Assembly (NCBI GenBank): GCA_002897735.1
Contig: BDTW01000061.1
Location: 1-64,000 of the forward strand
Direction of reading: 5' to 3'
DNA length: 64,000 nucleotides
Origin: a bacterium BMS3Bbin13
Lineage (GTDB): Bacteria; Pseudomonadota; Gammaproteobacteria; 21-64-14
The notes beneath the pieces are model-generated. The model was not told the DNA's origin. It did not search any database and saw only the letters and a list, made by a program, of their open reading frames with translations. Positions 30,089 to 41,615 of the stretch are shown in pieces. Each line of letters starts with the position of its first letter. The stretch's first letter is position 1. Position numbers and translations under genes: made by a program.

Positions 30089-30639
30089 AGGCAGTGGATG
30101 ACCAGGATGTGCGTCTCCTGGACGCGGGCGGTGGAGGTCCCCGGGACGCGGATCTCCACGTCGCGCTCTTCGAGCAGGGTCGCAAGAGCGCCGCCGTCAC
30201 GTCCGTTCAGGGCGATGACGCTCATGTCGCGCTCGTGCGCCGCCTGCACCGCGCGCAGCAGGTTACGTGAATGGCCGCTGGTGGTGATCGCCAGGAGCAT
30301 GTCGCCCGGTTGACCCAGCGCCTCGATCTGTCGGGAGAAGATCTCGTCGAAATGATGGTCGTTCGCCACCGAGGTCAGGGTCGGGGCGTCGGTGGTGAGC
30401 GCCACGGCCGGAAGCCCCGGTCGTTCGGTCTCGTAGCGGTTGATCATCTCGGAGGCGAAGTGCTGGGTGTCCGCGGCCGAGCCGCCGTTGCCGCACGCGA
30501 GCACCTTGCGTCCGTCCAGGAGGCAGTCGGTGACGATACCGGCGGCGCGGGCGATCGCGGCGCCCGCCGAGTCCAGGGTCCGGCGTTTGACGGCAATGCT
30601 TTCTTCGAAGTTCTCGCGGATGCGGGACAGCGGGTCCAT
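30046..30639 (-). CDS. diaA: SIS-domain phosphoheptose isomerase-like protein (DiaA/GmhA family)
   Basis: [58 protein letters not shown]; between yraN and an upstream oxidase. Confidence 0.85.
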   Translation of the reverse strand: MDPLSRIRENFEESIAVKRRTLDSAGAAIARAAGIVTDCLLDGRKVLACGNGGSAADTQHFASEMINRYETERPGLPAVALTTDAPTLTSVANDHHFDEIFSRQIEALGQPGDMLLAITTSGHSRNLLRAVQAAHERDMSVIALNGRDGGALATLLEERDVEIRVPGTSTARVQETHILVIHCLCDLVDRKLLGHGY

Positions 30640-30649
30640 GTGTCGGTCC

Positions 30650-31018
30650 TCAGACATCGAAGGCGTTGGGGATCCAGAGGATCCGCGGGGCCTGCGGCGG
30701 ACCCGACATCGAGACGACATCGAGCCGGCTCGGGCCGCGTGCGGCCTCGCGGTGGCGCTGGAGGTAGTGTAGCGCAGAGGCCGCCAGCCGCGTGCGTTTG
30801 CGCGCGTCCACGCTGTCGGCACCGCTTCCGAAGTCGTCCCGGCGGCGATAGCGGACCTCCACGAAAACGGTCGTGGCGCCGTCGCGCATGACCAGGTCGA
30901 TCTCGCCCCGCGGGCAGCGGTAATTGCGGGTCAGCAGCCGCAGCCCGCGTGCTTCCAGATAATCGCACGCCAGCGCTTCGGCGCGTCGGCCGGTACTCGT
31001 GGGTGCCTCGCCCTTCAT
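30650..31018 (-). CDS. yraN: YraN family (UPF0102) protein
   Basis: [58 protein letters not shown] at 31018. Confidence 0.93.
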   Translation of the reverse strand: MKGEAPTSTGRRAEALACDYLEARGLRLLTRNYRCPRGEIDLVMRDGATTVFVEVRYRRRDDFGSGADSVDARKRTRLAASALHYLQRHREAARGPSRLDVVSMSGPPQAPRILWIPNAFDV

Positions 31019-33006
31019 GGCGACGTCGTTGTCGGTACCGGCGGCGTTGCGGTTGTGATCGGTTCCGGCGCCGACGCGGCGGTCGGACCCGGTGCGGAGG
31101 TCGGCACGGACACCTGGTCCAGCAGCTTCGGTATACCGTTCTCGAATTGCGCCCAGGGCAGGCCCCGGTGGATTCGTCCGTCGGCGTCCAGGGACAGGCT
31201 GCCGGTGGCGCCCTCGAAGCGCGCGAACGGATTCTTGCGTAGCGCCGGCAACTGGGGGATCAGCCGGTAGGCGTCGACCCCGAGCGCTTCGAGGCGCGAC
31301 AGGTGCCGCGCCTGATCCGGCCACAGGTGCTCGAGTTCCGAACGCAGCGCCCGTTGCGCGGGACCCGGCGCCAGGATCCAGGGCATGTCGCAGAAACGTA
31401 TGCCGTCGAGGTCGCGGTTCCGGGACGGGTCCGGTGTCCCCGCGTAGACGTGGGAGGCGGCGTAGACCGGCAGCCGCGCGGCGTGGTGGAATCGGAGTTG
31501 GGGGCGGAGCAGGCGCGCCTCGCGCGGGAAGGCGGCCAGGAAGACGAAGTCCGCGTCTTTGCGCCGGCGCGGCTCGAATTGCAACTTCCGCTGCAGCAGG
31601 CGGCGTAGCGCGCGGTAGCGTGCGCGACTCCGGTCCAGATTGAGCAACCGGCGGATGGGACCCGCGAAGTCGGTTCGGGTCGGGTCGTAGCGTTGTTCGG
31701 CGAGGGTCGTACCCCCGAGTTGCTGCCAGCGCTGCTCGAAGGCCCGGGCCACCCGCTCCCCCCAGGGGCCGGTCGGCACCAGGACCAGGGCGCGGTTGCG
31801 CCCGTCCAGCCAGGCGCGCTCGGCCGCCTGGCGCGCCTCCTGCTCGGGCGAGAGGCCGAACTGATACAGATTTGCGGGGACCCCCGTCGCACCGGTCCCG
31901 AGGTAATTCAGTGCGAGTACCGGCACCGGGCCGGGCGCTTGGTGGGCGAGTGCCGCGACCGCTTCCTTGCGTAGAGGACCGACGATGAACCCGGCCCCGT
32001 CGCGGATCGCCCGGCGGTAGCTCTGCACCGCATCGGCCGGTTGATCGCCGGTATCGTAGACGCGGATTTCGACCGGCGCGGACCGGCCGGTGTGCGCGTA
32101 ATAGGCGGCGAGAAACCCGTCGAGGACCGCTTTCGAGGCCCGAGCGTAGGGCCCGCGCAGCGGCAGCAACAGGGCGATCTGTCGCGGATAGCCGCGTGCG
32201 GCGGCGAAATATTGGAGTAGTTGCGGCACCAGCACCCGCGTGGCGGGGTGATCCGGGTACCGCCGCTCCCAGTCGGCGATCCCGCGGCCGATCGCCCGCG
32301 GGTTGCCCGGCGTGGCGCGCGCCAACTCCGCCAGCGCGAGCCAGCCGCGCAACGCCCCCGGCTGCGCTGCGCTGCGCAGCCGTTCGAGTGCCGGGGTGGT
32401 CAGTCGTCCCAACGCCCGCCAGATCCGTTGCTGATTATCACGGATCGCCTGCGGCTCCCGGAGCAGTCGCCCGAGGGCGATCCGCGCGCGTGCGCTCTCG
32501 AGCGGGTTGCCCGCCTGGAGATAGGCCGCGGCGCGCAGTCGGTACAGACGTCGCCGGATTTCGGGCGGCAGTTGCTCCGCATGTGCGATGGTGCTGTCGC
32601 CGAGGGCCTGCAGGGGCCTGCGCTCGGCGAGGTCGATCTCGCCGAGCACCAGTCGGCGGCGCGCGTCGAGCAGGGTCGCGCCGGGCGGCACATGTACGGC
32701 GGCGAGTACGGTACGGGCCTTGGCCGGTCGGCCCGCGGCGCTCCAGGCGTGCGCCGCGCGCAGCAGGAAGTCTTCGCGTTGCGGTGTGGAGGCGCGCCGC
32801 GCGAGTTCCTCGTAGGCCTGTGCCGCCTGCCGATAGTGCCCGGCCTTTTCGAGGGCGCGGGTCTGGCGCGCCGAGCTTGCGCCCGGCGCCGTGCGCTGCA
32901 ACCCGGCGCAGCCGCCGAGCAGGGTCAGGGTGAGGAGCCAGACGATGGCGAGGAGGGGGATTGTAGCGGCCCGCGGCTGCGGCTGAGTGGGGGGGCTTGG
33001 TTGCAT
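31015..33006 (-). CDS. lpoA: Penicillin-binding protein activator LpoA (lipoprotein)
   Basis: Lipobox LTLLGGC; IALLLPLRGPYARASKAVLDGFLAAYYAH; periplasmic binding-like C-terminal domain; divergent from rsmI and next to yraN. Confidence 0.92.
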   Translation of the reverse strand: MQPSPPTQPQPRAATIPLLAIVWLLTLTLLGGCAGLQRTAPGASSARQTRALEKAGHYRQAAQAYEELARRASTPQREDFLLRAAHAWSAAGRPAKARTVLAAVHVPPGATLLDARRRLVLGEIDLAERRPLQALGDSTIAHAEQLPPEIRRRLYRLRAAAYLQAGNPLESARARIALGRLLREPQAIRDNQQRIWRALGRLTTPALERLRSAAQPGALRGWLALAELARATPGNPRAIGRGIADWERRYPDHPATRVLVPQLLQYFAAARGYPRQIALLLPLRGPYARASKAVLDGFLAAYYAHTGRSAPVEIRVYDTGDQPADAVQSYRRAIRDGAGFIVGPLRKEAVAALAHQAPGPVPVLALNYLGTGATGVPANLYQFGLSPEQEARQAAERAWLDGRNRALVLVPTGPWGERVARAFEQRWQQLGGTTLAEQRYDPTRTDFAGPIRRLLNLDRSRARYRALRRLLQRKLQFEPRRRKDADFVFLAAFPREARLLRPQLRFHHAARLPVYAASHVYAGTPDPSRNRDLDGIRFCDMPWILAPGPAQRALRSELEHLWPDQARHLSRLEALGVDAYRLIPQLPALRKNPFARFEGATGSLSLDADGRIHRGLPWAQFENGIPKLLDQVSVPTSAPGPTAASAPEPITTATPPVPTTTSP

Positions 33007-33192
33007 GCGGGCGGTTCCGGGGCCAGGATGGAATCGGAGCGTATCGCGCTACGGTGGGCGTGGAAGGGTTGTCCTCGGCCAAGGGGGAGTCCGCTTCCGT
33101 ACCGCCGCTGCGCCCTTCGCCCCGCGACGGACCCCCGCGCCAAGCGCGCCGGACACACCGATCGATCAGCGAAACACAGTATCTTGGCGGCG

Positions 33193-34050
33193 ATGGAAGT
33201 GTCAATCGAGAAGGGTGCGCTGTATGTGACGGCCACGCCGATCGGCAATCTGGGGGATCTCAGCCCCCGGGGCCGTGCCGTGCTGGCGGGCGTCGATCGC
33301 ATCGCCGCCGAGGACACGCGGCGCAGTCGGGCGCTGCTCGCGCACTTCGATGTCCACACGCCGCTCGTCGCATTGCATGAGCACAACGAGTTCCGCCGAA
33401 GTCCGCAACTGATCGAGCAGCTGCGCGCGGGTGGAACGCTGGCCCTGATCTGCGACGCCGGAACGCCTTCGATCAGCGATCCGGGCGGCCGGCTCGTGGC
33501 GCTGGCGCATGAACAAGGCGTGCGGGTGATCCCGATCCCGGGTCCGAGTGCCGTGATCTGTGCATTGTCCGCCTGCGGTCTGTCCACCGAGCGTTTCGCC
33601 TTCGAGGGGTTCCTGCCGGCGCGTGCCGCGGCCCGTCGCGCACGGATCGAGTCGTTGCGCGGGGAGGGGCGCACGCTGATCTTCTATGAAGCGCCGCACC
33701 GTTTGGCGGCGACCCTGCGCGATCTCGCGCAGATCCTCGGGGCGGGGCGTCCCGCGACGCTGGCGCGCGAACTGACCAAGGTCTTTGAGACCATTCGTCG
33801 TGACGCCCTCGGATCGTTGGCGGAATGGGTGGCGGCGGACGCGGACCAGCGCAAGGGGGAGGCGGTGATCGTGGTGGGGGGTGCCGCCGATGACCGGGAG
33901 GCGGCGGCCGATGCGGCGCGGCGCGTTCTCACCCTGCTGCTGGAGGAACTGCCGCTGAAGCGCGCCGTGGCCCTGGCGGCGGCGATCACCGGAGAGGGTC
34001 GGAACCGGCTCTACGAACTGGCCCTTGAGCTTCGCGGCCCGCTGCGGTAG
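33193..34050 (+). CDS. rsmI: 16S rRNA 2'-O-ribose C1402 methyltransferase RsmI
   Basis: ALYVTATPIGNLGDLSPRGRAVLAGVDRIAAEDTRRSRALLAHFDV; LICDAGTPSISDPGG. Confidence 0.96.
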   Translation: MEVSIEKGALYVTATPIGNLGDLSPRGRAVLAGVDRIAAEDTRRSRALLAHFDVHTPLVALHEHNEFRRSPQLIEQLRAGGTLALICDAGTPSISDPGGRLVALAHEQGVRVIPIPGPSAVICALSACGLSTERFAFEGFLPARAAARRARIESLRGEGRTLIFYEAPHRLAATLRDLAQILGAGRPATLARELTKVFETIRRDALGSLAEWVAADADQRKGEAVIVVGGAADDREAAADAARRVLTLLLEELPLKRAVALAAAITGEGRNRLYELALELRGPLR

Positions 34051-34094
34051 AAACAGGGGGCCGGGGCAACCGTGCCCCGAGGGCAGGGAATGCC

Positions 34095-34568
34095 ATGGTC
34101 ATGACTTCCGGCGGTCCGGACGGACCGATCCATCCCGATTTCCTCCGCGGCCTGGCGCGCTGGCGCGCCGGCGACTACCAGGGCGCCGCGGTGTGTTTCC
34201 GCAAGGCCGAGGGCGCCGCCGATCGCCGCCATCGCCAACGCCACCGCTATGCCTCCTTCCATGGACTGGCCCTGGTCCATCTGGGGGATCCCGGCGGGCT
34301 CGCATTGTGCCGCGGCGCGGCGGCGGTCGACGAACTGGACGTGGTGCTGCTGCGCAATCTTGCCCTGGCGGAGTTGCGCGCCGGCCACCGGCGCCGGGCG
34401 CTGGCGGCGCTGCAACGGGGGCTGGCGGTCGACCCGCGTGAGCCGGAGCTGTTGCATTTGCGCCGCAGCCTCGGGACGAGGCGTCGCCCGGTGCTGGGCT
34501 TTCTCGGCCGCGATCATCCGCTGAACCGTCTGCTCGGGTGGGCTACCTATCGGCGCCGTGCCGGGTGA
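34095..34568 (+). CDS. Small TPR-like protein
   Basis: LARWRAGDYQGAAVCFRKAEG and LALAELRAGHRRRALAALQRGLAVDPREPELLHLRRSL look like TPR units; in-frame ORF in a coding-like gap. Confidence 0.6.
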   Translation: MVMTSGGPDGPIHPDFLRGLARWRAGDYQGAAVCFRKAEGAADRRHRQRHRYASFHGLALVHLGDPGGLALCRGAAAVDELDVVLLRNLALAELRAGHRRRALAALQRGLAVDPREPELLHLRRSLGTRRRPVLGFLGRDHPLNRLLGWATYRRRAG

Positions 34569-34586
34569 AGTTTCGTGCGATGTCGA

Positions 34587-34595
34587 TGCTATACT
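34587..34595 (+). promoter_or_regulatory. Extended -10 promoter of rnpB
   Basis: TGcTATACT ending 8 nt before the predicted RNase P RNA 5' end. Confidence 0.6.
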
Positions 34596-34602
34596 GGTAA
34601 AC

Positions 34603-34950
34603 AGAGTCGGCCGGGCAGTCGCTGCGTCTTTCAGGCGTGGAGGAAAGTCCGGGCTCCATAGGGCAGGGTGCCAGGTAACCCCTGGGGGGCGCGAGCCCAC
34701 GGAAAGTGCCACAGAGAATAGACCGCCTAAGCGCCCACGGGCGCCGGCAAGGGTGAAACGGTGCGGTAAGAGCGCACCGCGCACGGTGGCAACACCGGCG
34801 GCACGGCAAACCCCACCCGGAGCAAGACCAAATAGGGGGGCGATGGTGCGGCCCGTACCGCCCCCGGGTAGGTCGCTAGAGGTGCGCGGCGACGCGCATC
34901 CCAGAGGAATGACTGTCCTCGACAAAACCCGGCTTACAGGCCGACTCTCC
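34603..34950 (+). ncRNA. rnpB: RNase P RNA (type A)
   Basis: CR-I GAGGAAAGTCCGGGCTCC (34640-34657), AAGGGTGAAACGGTGCGGTAAGAGCGCACCGC, GCAAACCCCACCCGGAGCAAGACCAAATAGG, CR-V AGAGGAATGACTGTCC...GACAAAACCCGGCTTACAGGCCGACTC; 5'/3' ends pair (GAGTCGGCC / GGCCGACTC). Confidence 0.97.
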
Positions 34951-34996
34951 TAATCACTGTGGCCGCAGGTCGCCACAGACCCGAAAGTGATCGGAT

Positions 34997-35031
34997 CCCC
35001 TCTCCCCGGCCCTCCTCCGGAGGGGAGGGGA
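34997..35031 (+). terminator. GC-rich hairpin downstream of rnpB (terminator-like/REP-like)
   Basis: tcccctctccccggccctcctccggaggggagggga; no clear T-tract. Confidence 0.4.
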
Positions 35032-35152
35032 TGCCCGACTCAACAGTACCGCTATCCTTCGGGCGGACCGCCCGAACGGCGGTTCCCCCGACCTGCGTCC
35101 GTGCCCCACTCGGTTCCCCGCCGTACCCGGCCGCCGCGCCGATTCCCGGTCC

Positions 35153-35182
35153 TTGACAGTCCGACTCGCCCGGCAGTATCGT
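35153..35182 (+). promoter_or_regulatory. mra/dcw promoter
   Basis: TTGACA (35153-35158), 18 nt, TATCGT (35177-35182). Confidence 0.55.
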
Positions 35183-35186
35183 CGCG

Positions 35187-35211
35187 GTGGGCTATCGTGG
35201 GTTTTTGTGGG
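35187..35211 (+). promoter_or_regulatory. MraZ-binding boxes (three GTGGG direct repeats at exact 10-bp spacing)
   Basis: gtggg at 35187, 35197 and 35207, just downstream of the candidate -10 and upstream of mraZ; matches the known GTGGG-repeat operator. Confidence 0.8.
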
Positions 35212-35236
35212 TACACGGTGGATAATTAGAACCATC

Positions 35237-35707
35237 ATGGAGGTTGCGGGGGTGGCCATCTCCTTCCGGGGGGTCAACGTCGTCACGCTGGACGTCAAGG
35301 GTCGCTTGGCCGTCCCTGCGGTGCATCGTCAAAAGCTGGCCGACCACTGTGATGGCCAGGTCGTCGTCACGCTCAACCGCGAGACCTCCCTGCTCCTGTA
35401 CCCCCTGCCGGAATGGGAGGAGGTGGCCCGCCGTATCCTGCGGCTCCCGGAATCCGAATACGCCAGCAGCCTGCGCGCGGTCATGGTCGCCAACGCCACC
35501 GATTGCCGGCTCGACGGCCACGGGCGGGTGCTGCTCCCGGCACTGCACCGTGAACTGACCTCGATCACCAAGACGGCGCGCGTCATCGGCATCGGCGGGC
35601 GCCTGGAGATTTGGGATGAGGCGACCTGGGACGAGAAGCTGCGTCGCAGCCTGGATGTGGTGAGGGAGGAGCCGCCGCCGAGCGTGGGGGAGATCCTCAT
35701 CAACTGA
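35237..35707 (+). CDS. mraZ: Division/cell wall cluster transcriptional repressor MraZ
   Basis: VTLDVKGRLAVPAVHRQKL, DGHGRVLLPALHRELTSITKTARVIGIGGRLEIWDEATWDEKL; start may be downstream (GTG 35252). Confidence 0.95.
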   Translation: MEVAGVAISFRGVNVVTLDVKGRLAVPAVHRQKLADHCDGQVVVTLNRETSLLLYPLPEWEEVARRILRLPESEYASSLRAVMVANATDCRLDGHGRVLLPALHRELTSITKTARVIGIGGRLEIWDEATWDEKLRRSLDVVREEPPPSVGEILIN

Positions 35708-35713
35708 CCGCCG

Positions 35714-36649
35714 ATGGCGCGCGACGACACCCATCGGGCAGTGCTGGTGGCGGAGGTGGTGGAGGCGTTGCGTCCGCGCCCGGGTGGACGCTACGTGGAC
35801 GCCACCTGCGGGTGGGGCGGGCACGCGGGCGCGATCCTCGAGCGGATCGGACCGCAGGGTCGGCTGCTGGCCGTCGACCAGGACCCGCGGGCGGTCGCCG
35901 CCGCCCGTGAGCGCTGGCGTGACGATGCGCGTGTGAGTGTGGCGCACGGGTGTTTTTCGAGGCTGGAGGAGCTGGTGGAGACGCACGGATTCGCCGGCGG
36001 CGTGCAGGGGATCCTTCTGGATCTGGGGGTTTCCTCGCCCCAGCTCGATGACCCGCAGCGCGGATTCAGCTTCCTGCGTGACGGTCCCCTGGACATGCGC
36101 ATGGATCCGGGTCGCGGCGAGAGTGCCGCCGACTGGCTGGCACGGGTATCCGAACGGGAGCTGGCGCAGGTGATCCGTCGCTACGGCGAAGAGCGCTACG
36201 CCCGCGCGGTGGCGCGGGCCGTCGTGCGCGACCGTGCCACCGCGCCGTTGAGGCGTACCGGGCGGCTGGCCGAGATCGTGGCCGCCGCGGTGCCCACGCG
36301 CGAACCGGGCAAGCACCCGGCGACGCGCACCTTCCAGGCGATCCGGATCTTCGTGAATCGCGAACTGGAGGAACTGGAGGTGTGTCTTCCCCAGGCGATC
36401 GCCGCCCTGGCCCCCGAAGGGCGGCTGGCGGTGATCAGTTTTCACTCCCTGGAGGACCGTATCGTCAAACGCTTCCTTCGGGATCAGGCACGCGGGGATC
36501 GTTTTCCGCCGGACCTGCCGGTGGTGTACGACCGGCTCAGTCCGACGCTGAGCCTGGTGGGACGGGTGCGTCGCCCCGGGGCGGCGGAGATCGGGCGCAA
36601 CCCGCGGGCGCGCAGTGCGGTGCTGCGGGTGGCGGAGCGGCTGTCATGA
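35714..36649 (+). CDS. rsmH: 16S rRNA C1402 N4-methyltransferase RsmH (MraW)
   Basis: HRAVLVAEVVEAL..GGRYVDATCGWGGHAGAILERI; ILLDLGVSSPQLDDPQRGFSF. Confidence 0.97.
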   Translation: MARDDTHRAVLVAEVVEALRPRPGGRYVDATCGWGGHAGAILERIGPQGRLLAVDQDPRAVAAARERWRDDARVSVAHGCFSRLEELVETHGFAGGVQGILLDLGVSSPQLDDPQRGFSFLRDGPLDMRMDPGRGESAADWLARVSERELAQVIRRYGEERYARAVARAVVRDRATAPLRRTGRLAEIVAAAVPTREPGKHPATRTFQAIRIFVNRELEELEVCLPQAIAALAPEGRLAVISFHSLEDRIVKRFLRDQARGDRFPPDLPVVYDRLSPTLSLVGRVRRPGAAEIGRNPRARSAVLRVAERLS

Positions 36650-36912
36650 AGGGCCCCGGCGCGGGTCCCGTCCTGCTGGTCCTGGTGCTCGCCTCCGCCA
36701 TGGGCGTGGTCTACGCCAAGTATGAGAGTCGTACGCTGTTCGGGCGCCTGCAGCACCTGCGCGCCGAGCGCGACGCCCTGAACGTCGAATGGGGGCGGTT
36801 GGAACTGGAGGAGGGCACGCTGGGGACTCACAGCCGGGTCGAGCGCCTGGCGCGCATCCGGCTCGGGATGCACAGTCCGGCCATCGGCTCCGTGGTGTTC
36901 GTGAGACCCTGA
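36646..36912 (+). CDS. ftsL: Cell division protein FtsL
   Basis: Short TM protein: VVYAKYESRTLFGRLQHLRAERDALNVEWGRLELEEGTLGTHSRVERLARIRLGM; between rsmH and ftsI. Confidence 0.93.
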   Translation: MKGPGAGPVLLVLVLASAMGVVYAKYESRTLFGRLQHLRAERDALNVEWGRLELEEGTLGTHSRVERLARIRLGMHSPAIGSVVFVRP

Positions 36913-38620
36913 TGGCGCCGCACGGGCACAGGCCGAATCCCGGCCCGCATCCCGCGCGACGCGCGACGGTGCTGCTATTGTGCGCGGTCGCCGGGGCGCT
37001 GCTCGTGGCGCGCGCCGTGGACCTCCAGGTCCTCGACCGGGGGTTTCTGCAGCGCCAGGGTGATCTGCGTTCTCTGCGCGTGATCCCGATCCCCGCGCAC
37101 CGGGGCATGATCACCGATCGCAACGGCGCGCCCCTGGCGATCAGCACGCCGATGGATTCGGTGTGCGCCGACCCGCGGGAGCTGGGCGGCGACCGCGCCG
37201 GCCTGGCGCATCTGGCGCGCATGCTCGACCTGAACCCCGTATCCCTGGCGGCACGGGTGAGGGCCGATTCGACCAGGCAATTCATGTACATCGATCGGCA
37301 GATCCCGCCCGAGGCGGGGCGGCGCGCGGCGGCGCTGGATCTCCCCGGGGTATTCCTCCGGCGGGAATACAAGAGTTATTACCCCACCGGCCCGGTCGCC
37401 GCCCAGGTGGTCGGCTTCACCAACATCGACAACGTCGGGCAGGAAGGTTTGGAGCTGGCGTATAATAAATGGTTGCATGGGGTTCCGGGGAGCGAGCGGG
37501 TACTCGAAGACCGGCTCGGTCATGTCGTGCAGGACGTCGAACTCCTGCGCGCCCCGCGTCCCGGCAAGGACCTGGCCCTCAGTCTCGATCGGCGGATCCA
37601 GTACCTCGCCTACCGGGAACTCAAGGCGACGGTGCAGCGCCGGCACGCACGCGCCGGTTCCCTGGCGATGCTCGATGTGCGCACCGGCGAGGTGCTGGCG
37701 ATGGTGAACCAGCCCTCCTACAACCCCAACAACCGGACCCAGCTCCAGCCCGCTCGCTATCGCAACCGGGCCGTAACCGACGTCTTCGAGCCGGGTTCCG
37801 CCATCAAGCCGTTTACGATCGCCACGGCGTTGCTGTCGGGGCGCTATCGCCCGGACACCGTCATCGATACGAGCCCCGGCTGGTGGGTGGTCGGCGGCGA
37901 CACTATCCAGGACGTGAGTGACTTCGGCACGATAGACGTGAGCACGGTGATCGAAAAGTCGAGCAACGTCGGGGCGAGCAAGATCGCCCTGTCGCTGTCG
38001 CCGCGTGCCCTGTGGACGGAGTTTCGCAAGTTCGGCTTCGGCGTCGGCACCGGGAGCGGCTTCCCGGGCGAGTCGCCGGGCTGGCTGCCTTTCTATACGA
38101 ATTGGAACCGCGTGGATCAGGCGCACCTGGCCTTCGGCTACGGGATTTCGGTCACCGCCCTGCAACTCGTGCAGGCCTATGCCGCCCTCGCCGACGACGG
38201 CGTGATGCATCCCGTCCGCTTTACCAAGGCCACGCAACCCGTGTCGGGCATCCGGGTCCTGCCCGCGCGCATCGCCCGCGAGGTGCTGGCGATGATGGAG
38301 CGGGTGGTCAGTCCCGAAGGCACCGGCTACCGCGCGCGTGTGCCCGGCTATCGGGTGGCCGGCAAGACCGGGACCGTGCACCGTGCGGTGCCGGGGGGAT
38401 ACTCCCCGCATCACTACAACGCGATCTTCGCCGGCCTGGCACCGGCCGGCGACCCGCGCCTGGCGATGGTCGTGGTGATCGACGATCCGCAGGGCGAATA
38501 CTACGGCGGCCAAGTGGCCGCACCCCTGTTCGCCAAGGTCATGGCCGGTGCGCTGCGTTTCCTGGACATCGCACCGGATGCGATCCCGCCCCGCCGGTTC
38601 GTGTGGGGAGGGAGGCGGGC

Positions 38621-38624
<4 letters not shown>
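36912..38624 (+). CDS. ftsI: Peptidoglycan D,D-transpeptidase FtsI (PBP3)
   Basis: HRGMITDRNGAPLAISTPM; EPGSAIKPFTIATAL (SxxK); SSNVGASK (SxN); AGKTGTVHR (KTG). Confidence 0.97.
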
Positions 38625-40173
<1,549 letters not shown>

Positions 40174-40177
<4 letters not shown>

Positions 40178-41532
40178 ACGGCATGCGCCTGAGCGAGACC
40201 GCGCGCCTGCTCAAGGCGCGCCATGTCGGCGGCGACGCCGTATTCCGCAGCGTCGGCATCGACAGCCGCGCGCTGGAGGTCGGGGCGCTGTTCGTGGCAC
40301 TGCGCGGGCCGCACTTCGACGGCCACGACTACGTGGTCGAGGCCGGAGGTCGGGGCGCGGTCGGCGCCATGGTGGCGCGCGCACTCGATGTCGAACTCCC
40401 GCAACTGGTGGTGCGTGACCCGCGCACCGCGCTCGGGACCCTGGCGGCCCATCACCGCGGGCGCCTGCGGATTCCCGTCGTCGCGGTGACCGGAAGCAAC
40501 GGCAAGACCACGGTCAAGGAGATGCTCGGTTCGATCCTGCGCTCCCTGGGCGAGGTGCTGATCACCCGCGGCAATCGGAACAACGATCTCGGGGTCCCCC
40601 TGACGCTGTTGCAGATCGACGACCGCCACGCGGGGGCGGTGATCGAGATGGGCGCCAATCACCCGGGCGAGATCGCCGTGTTGAGCCGCATGGCGGCGCC
40701 GACGGTGGCGCTCATCACCAATGCCGGATCGGCGCACCTGGAGGGTTTCGGCGCCCTGGAGGGCGTGGCGCGCGCGAAGGGCGAGATCTTCGAGGGTCTC
40801 GCGGCGCAGGGCACGGCGGTGATCAACGCCGACGACCCGCACGCCGCGCTGTGGCGGCGTCTGGCGGGCGCCGGTCGCAACGTGCTGACCTTCGGTATGG
40901 AGCGCGCCGCGGACGTGCGCGCCGGCGACTTGACCGTGCTCCCCGACGCCTCCTCCCGTTTTACGCTCGAGACGGCGCAGGGCACCGTCCCCGTGACGCT
41001 GCCGCTGCCGGGCCGCCACAACGTGCTCAACGCGGCCGCCGCCGCCGCCGCCGCGCTCGCCGCGGGTGCGGACCTGGATTCGATCCGCACCGGTCTGGCC
41101 GCGGCGCACGGCGCGCCGGGACGCCTGCAGGTGCGGGCGGCGCGCGCCGGGGCCCGTATCCTCGACGATACCTACAACGCCAACCCGGCATCGCTGGCGG
41201 CGGCGCTCGATACCCTGGCCGTCCTGCCGGGCGCCCACTGGCTGGCGCTGGGCGATATGGCCGAACTCGGCCCCGAGGCCGAGGCCCTGCACGCGGAGGT
41301 CGGGCGGCGTGCGCGCGCGACCGGTGTCGAACGGCTCTATGCGACGGGGACGTTGAGCCGCGGTGCGGCGCGGGCGTTCGGCACCGGCGCACGGCATTTT
41401 TCCGACACGGTCTCATTGGCGCAGGCGCTCGAGGCGGCGCTGCGCCCGGGTGTCACCGTGCTGGTGAAGGGGTCGCGCTCTATGGTCATGGAACGGGTGG
41501 TCGGCGCCCTGATCGCGGAGGAGGTCGCATGA
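40174..41532 (+). CDS. murF: UDP-MurNAc-tripeptide--D-Ala-D-Ala ligase
   Basis: VAVTGSNGKTTVKEMLGSIL; LDDTYNANPASLAAALDTL. Confidence 0.96.
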
Positions 41533-41615
41533 ACCGGTGCGTGTGCGGGACGACGGCGTTCGGGCGTGCCGGGTGCGGTGTGCGCGTGTCGCGAATCTCC
41601 GGGCGGGCATGAACC

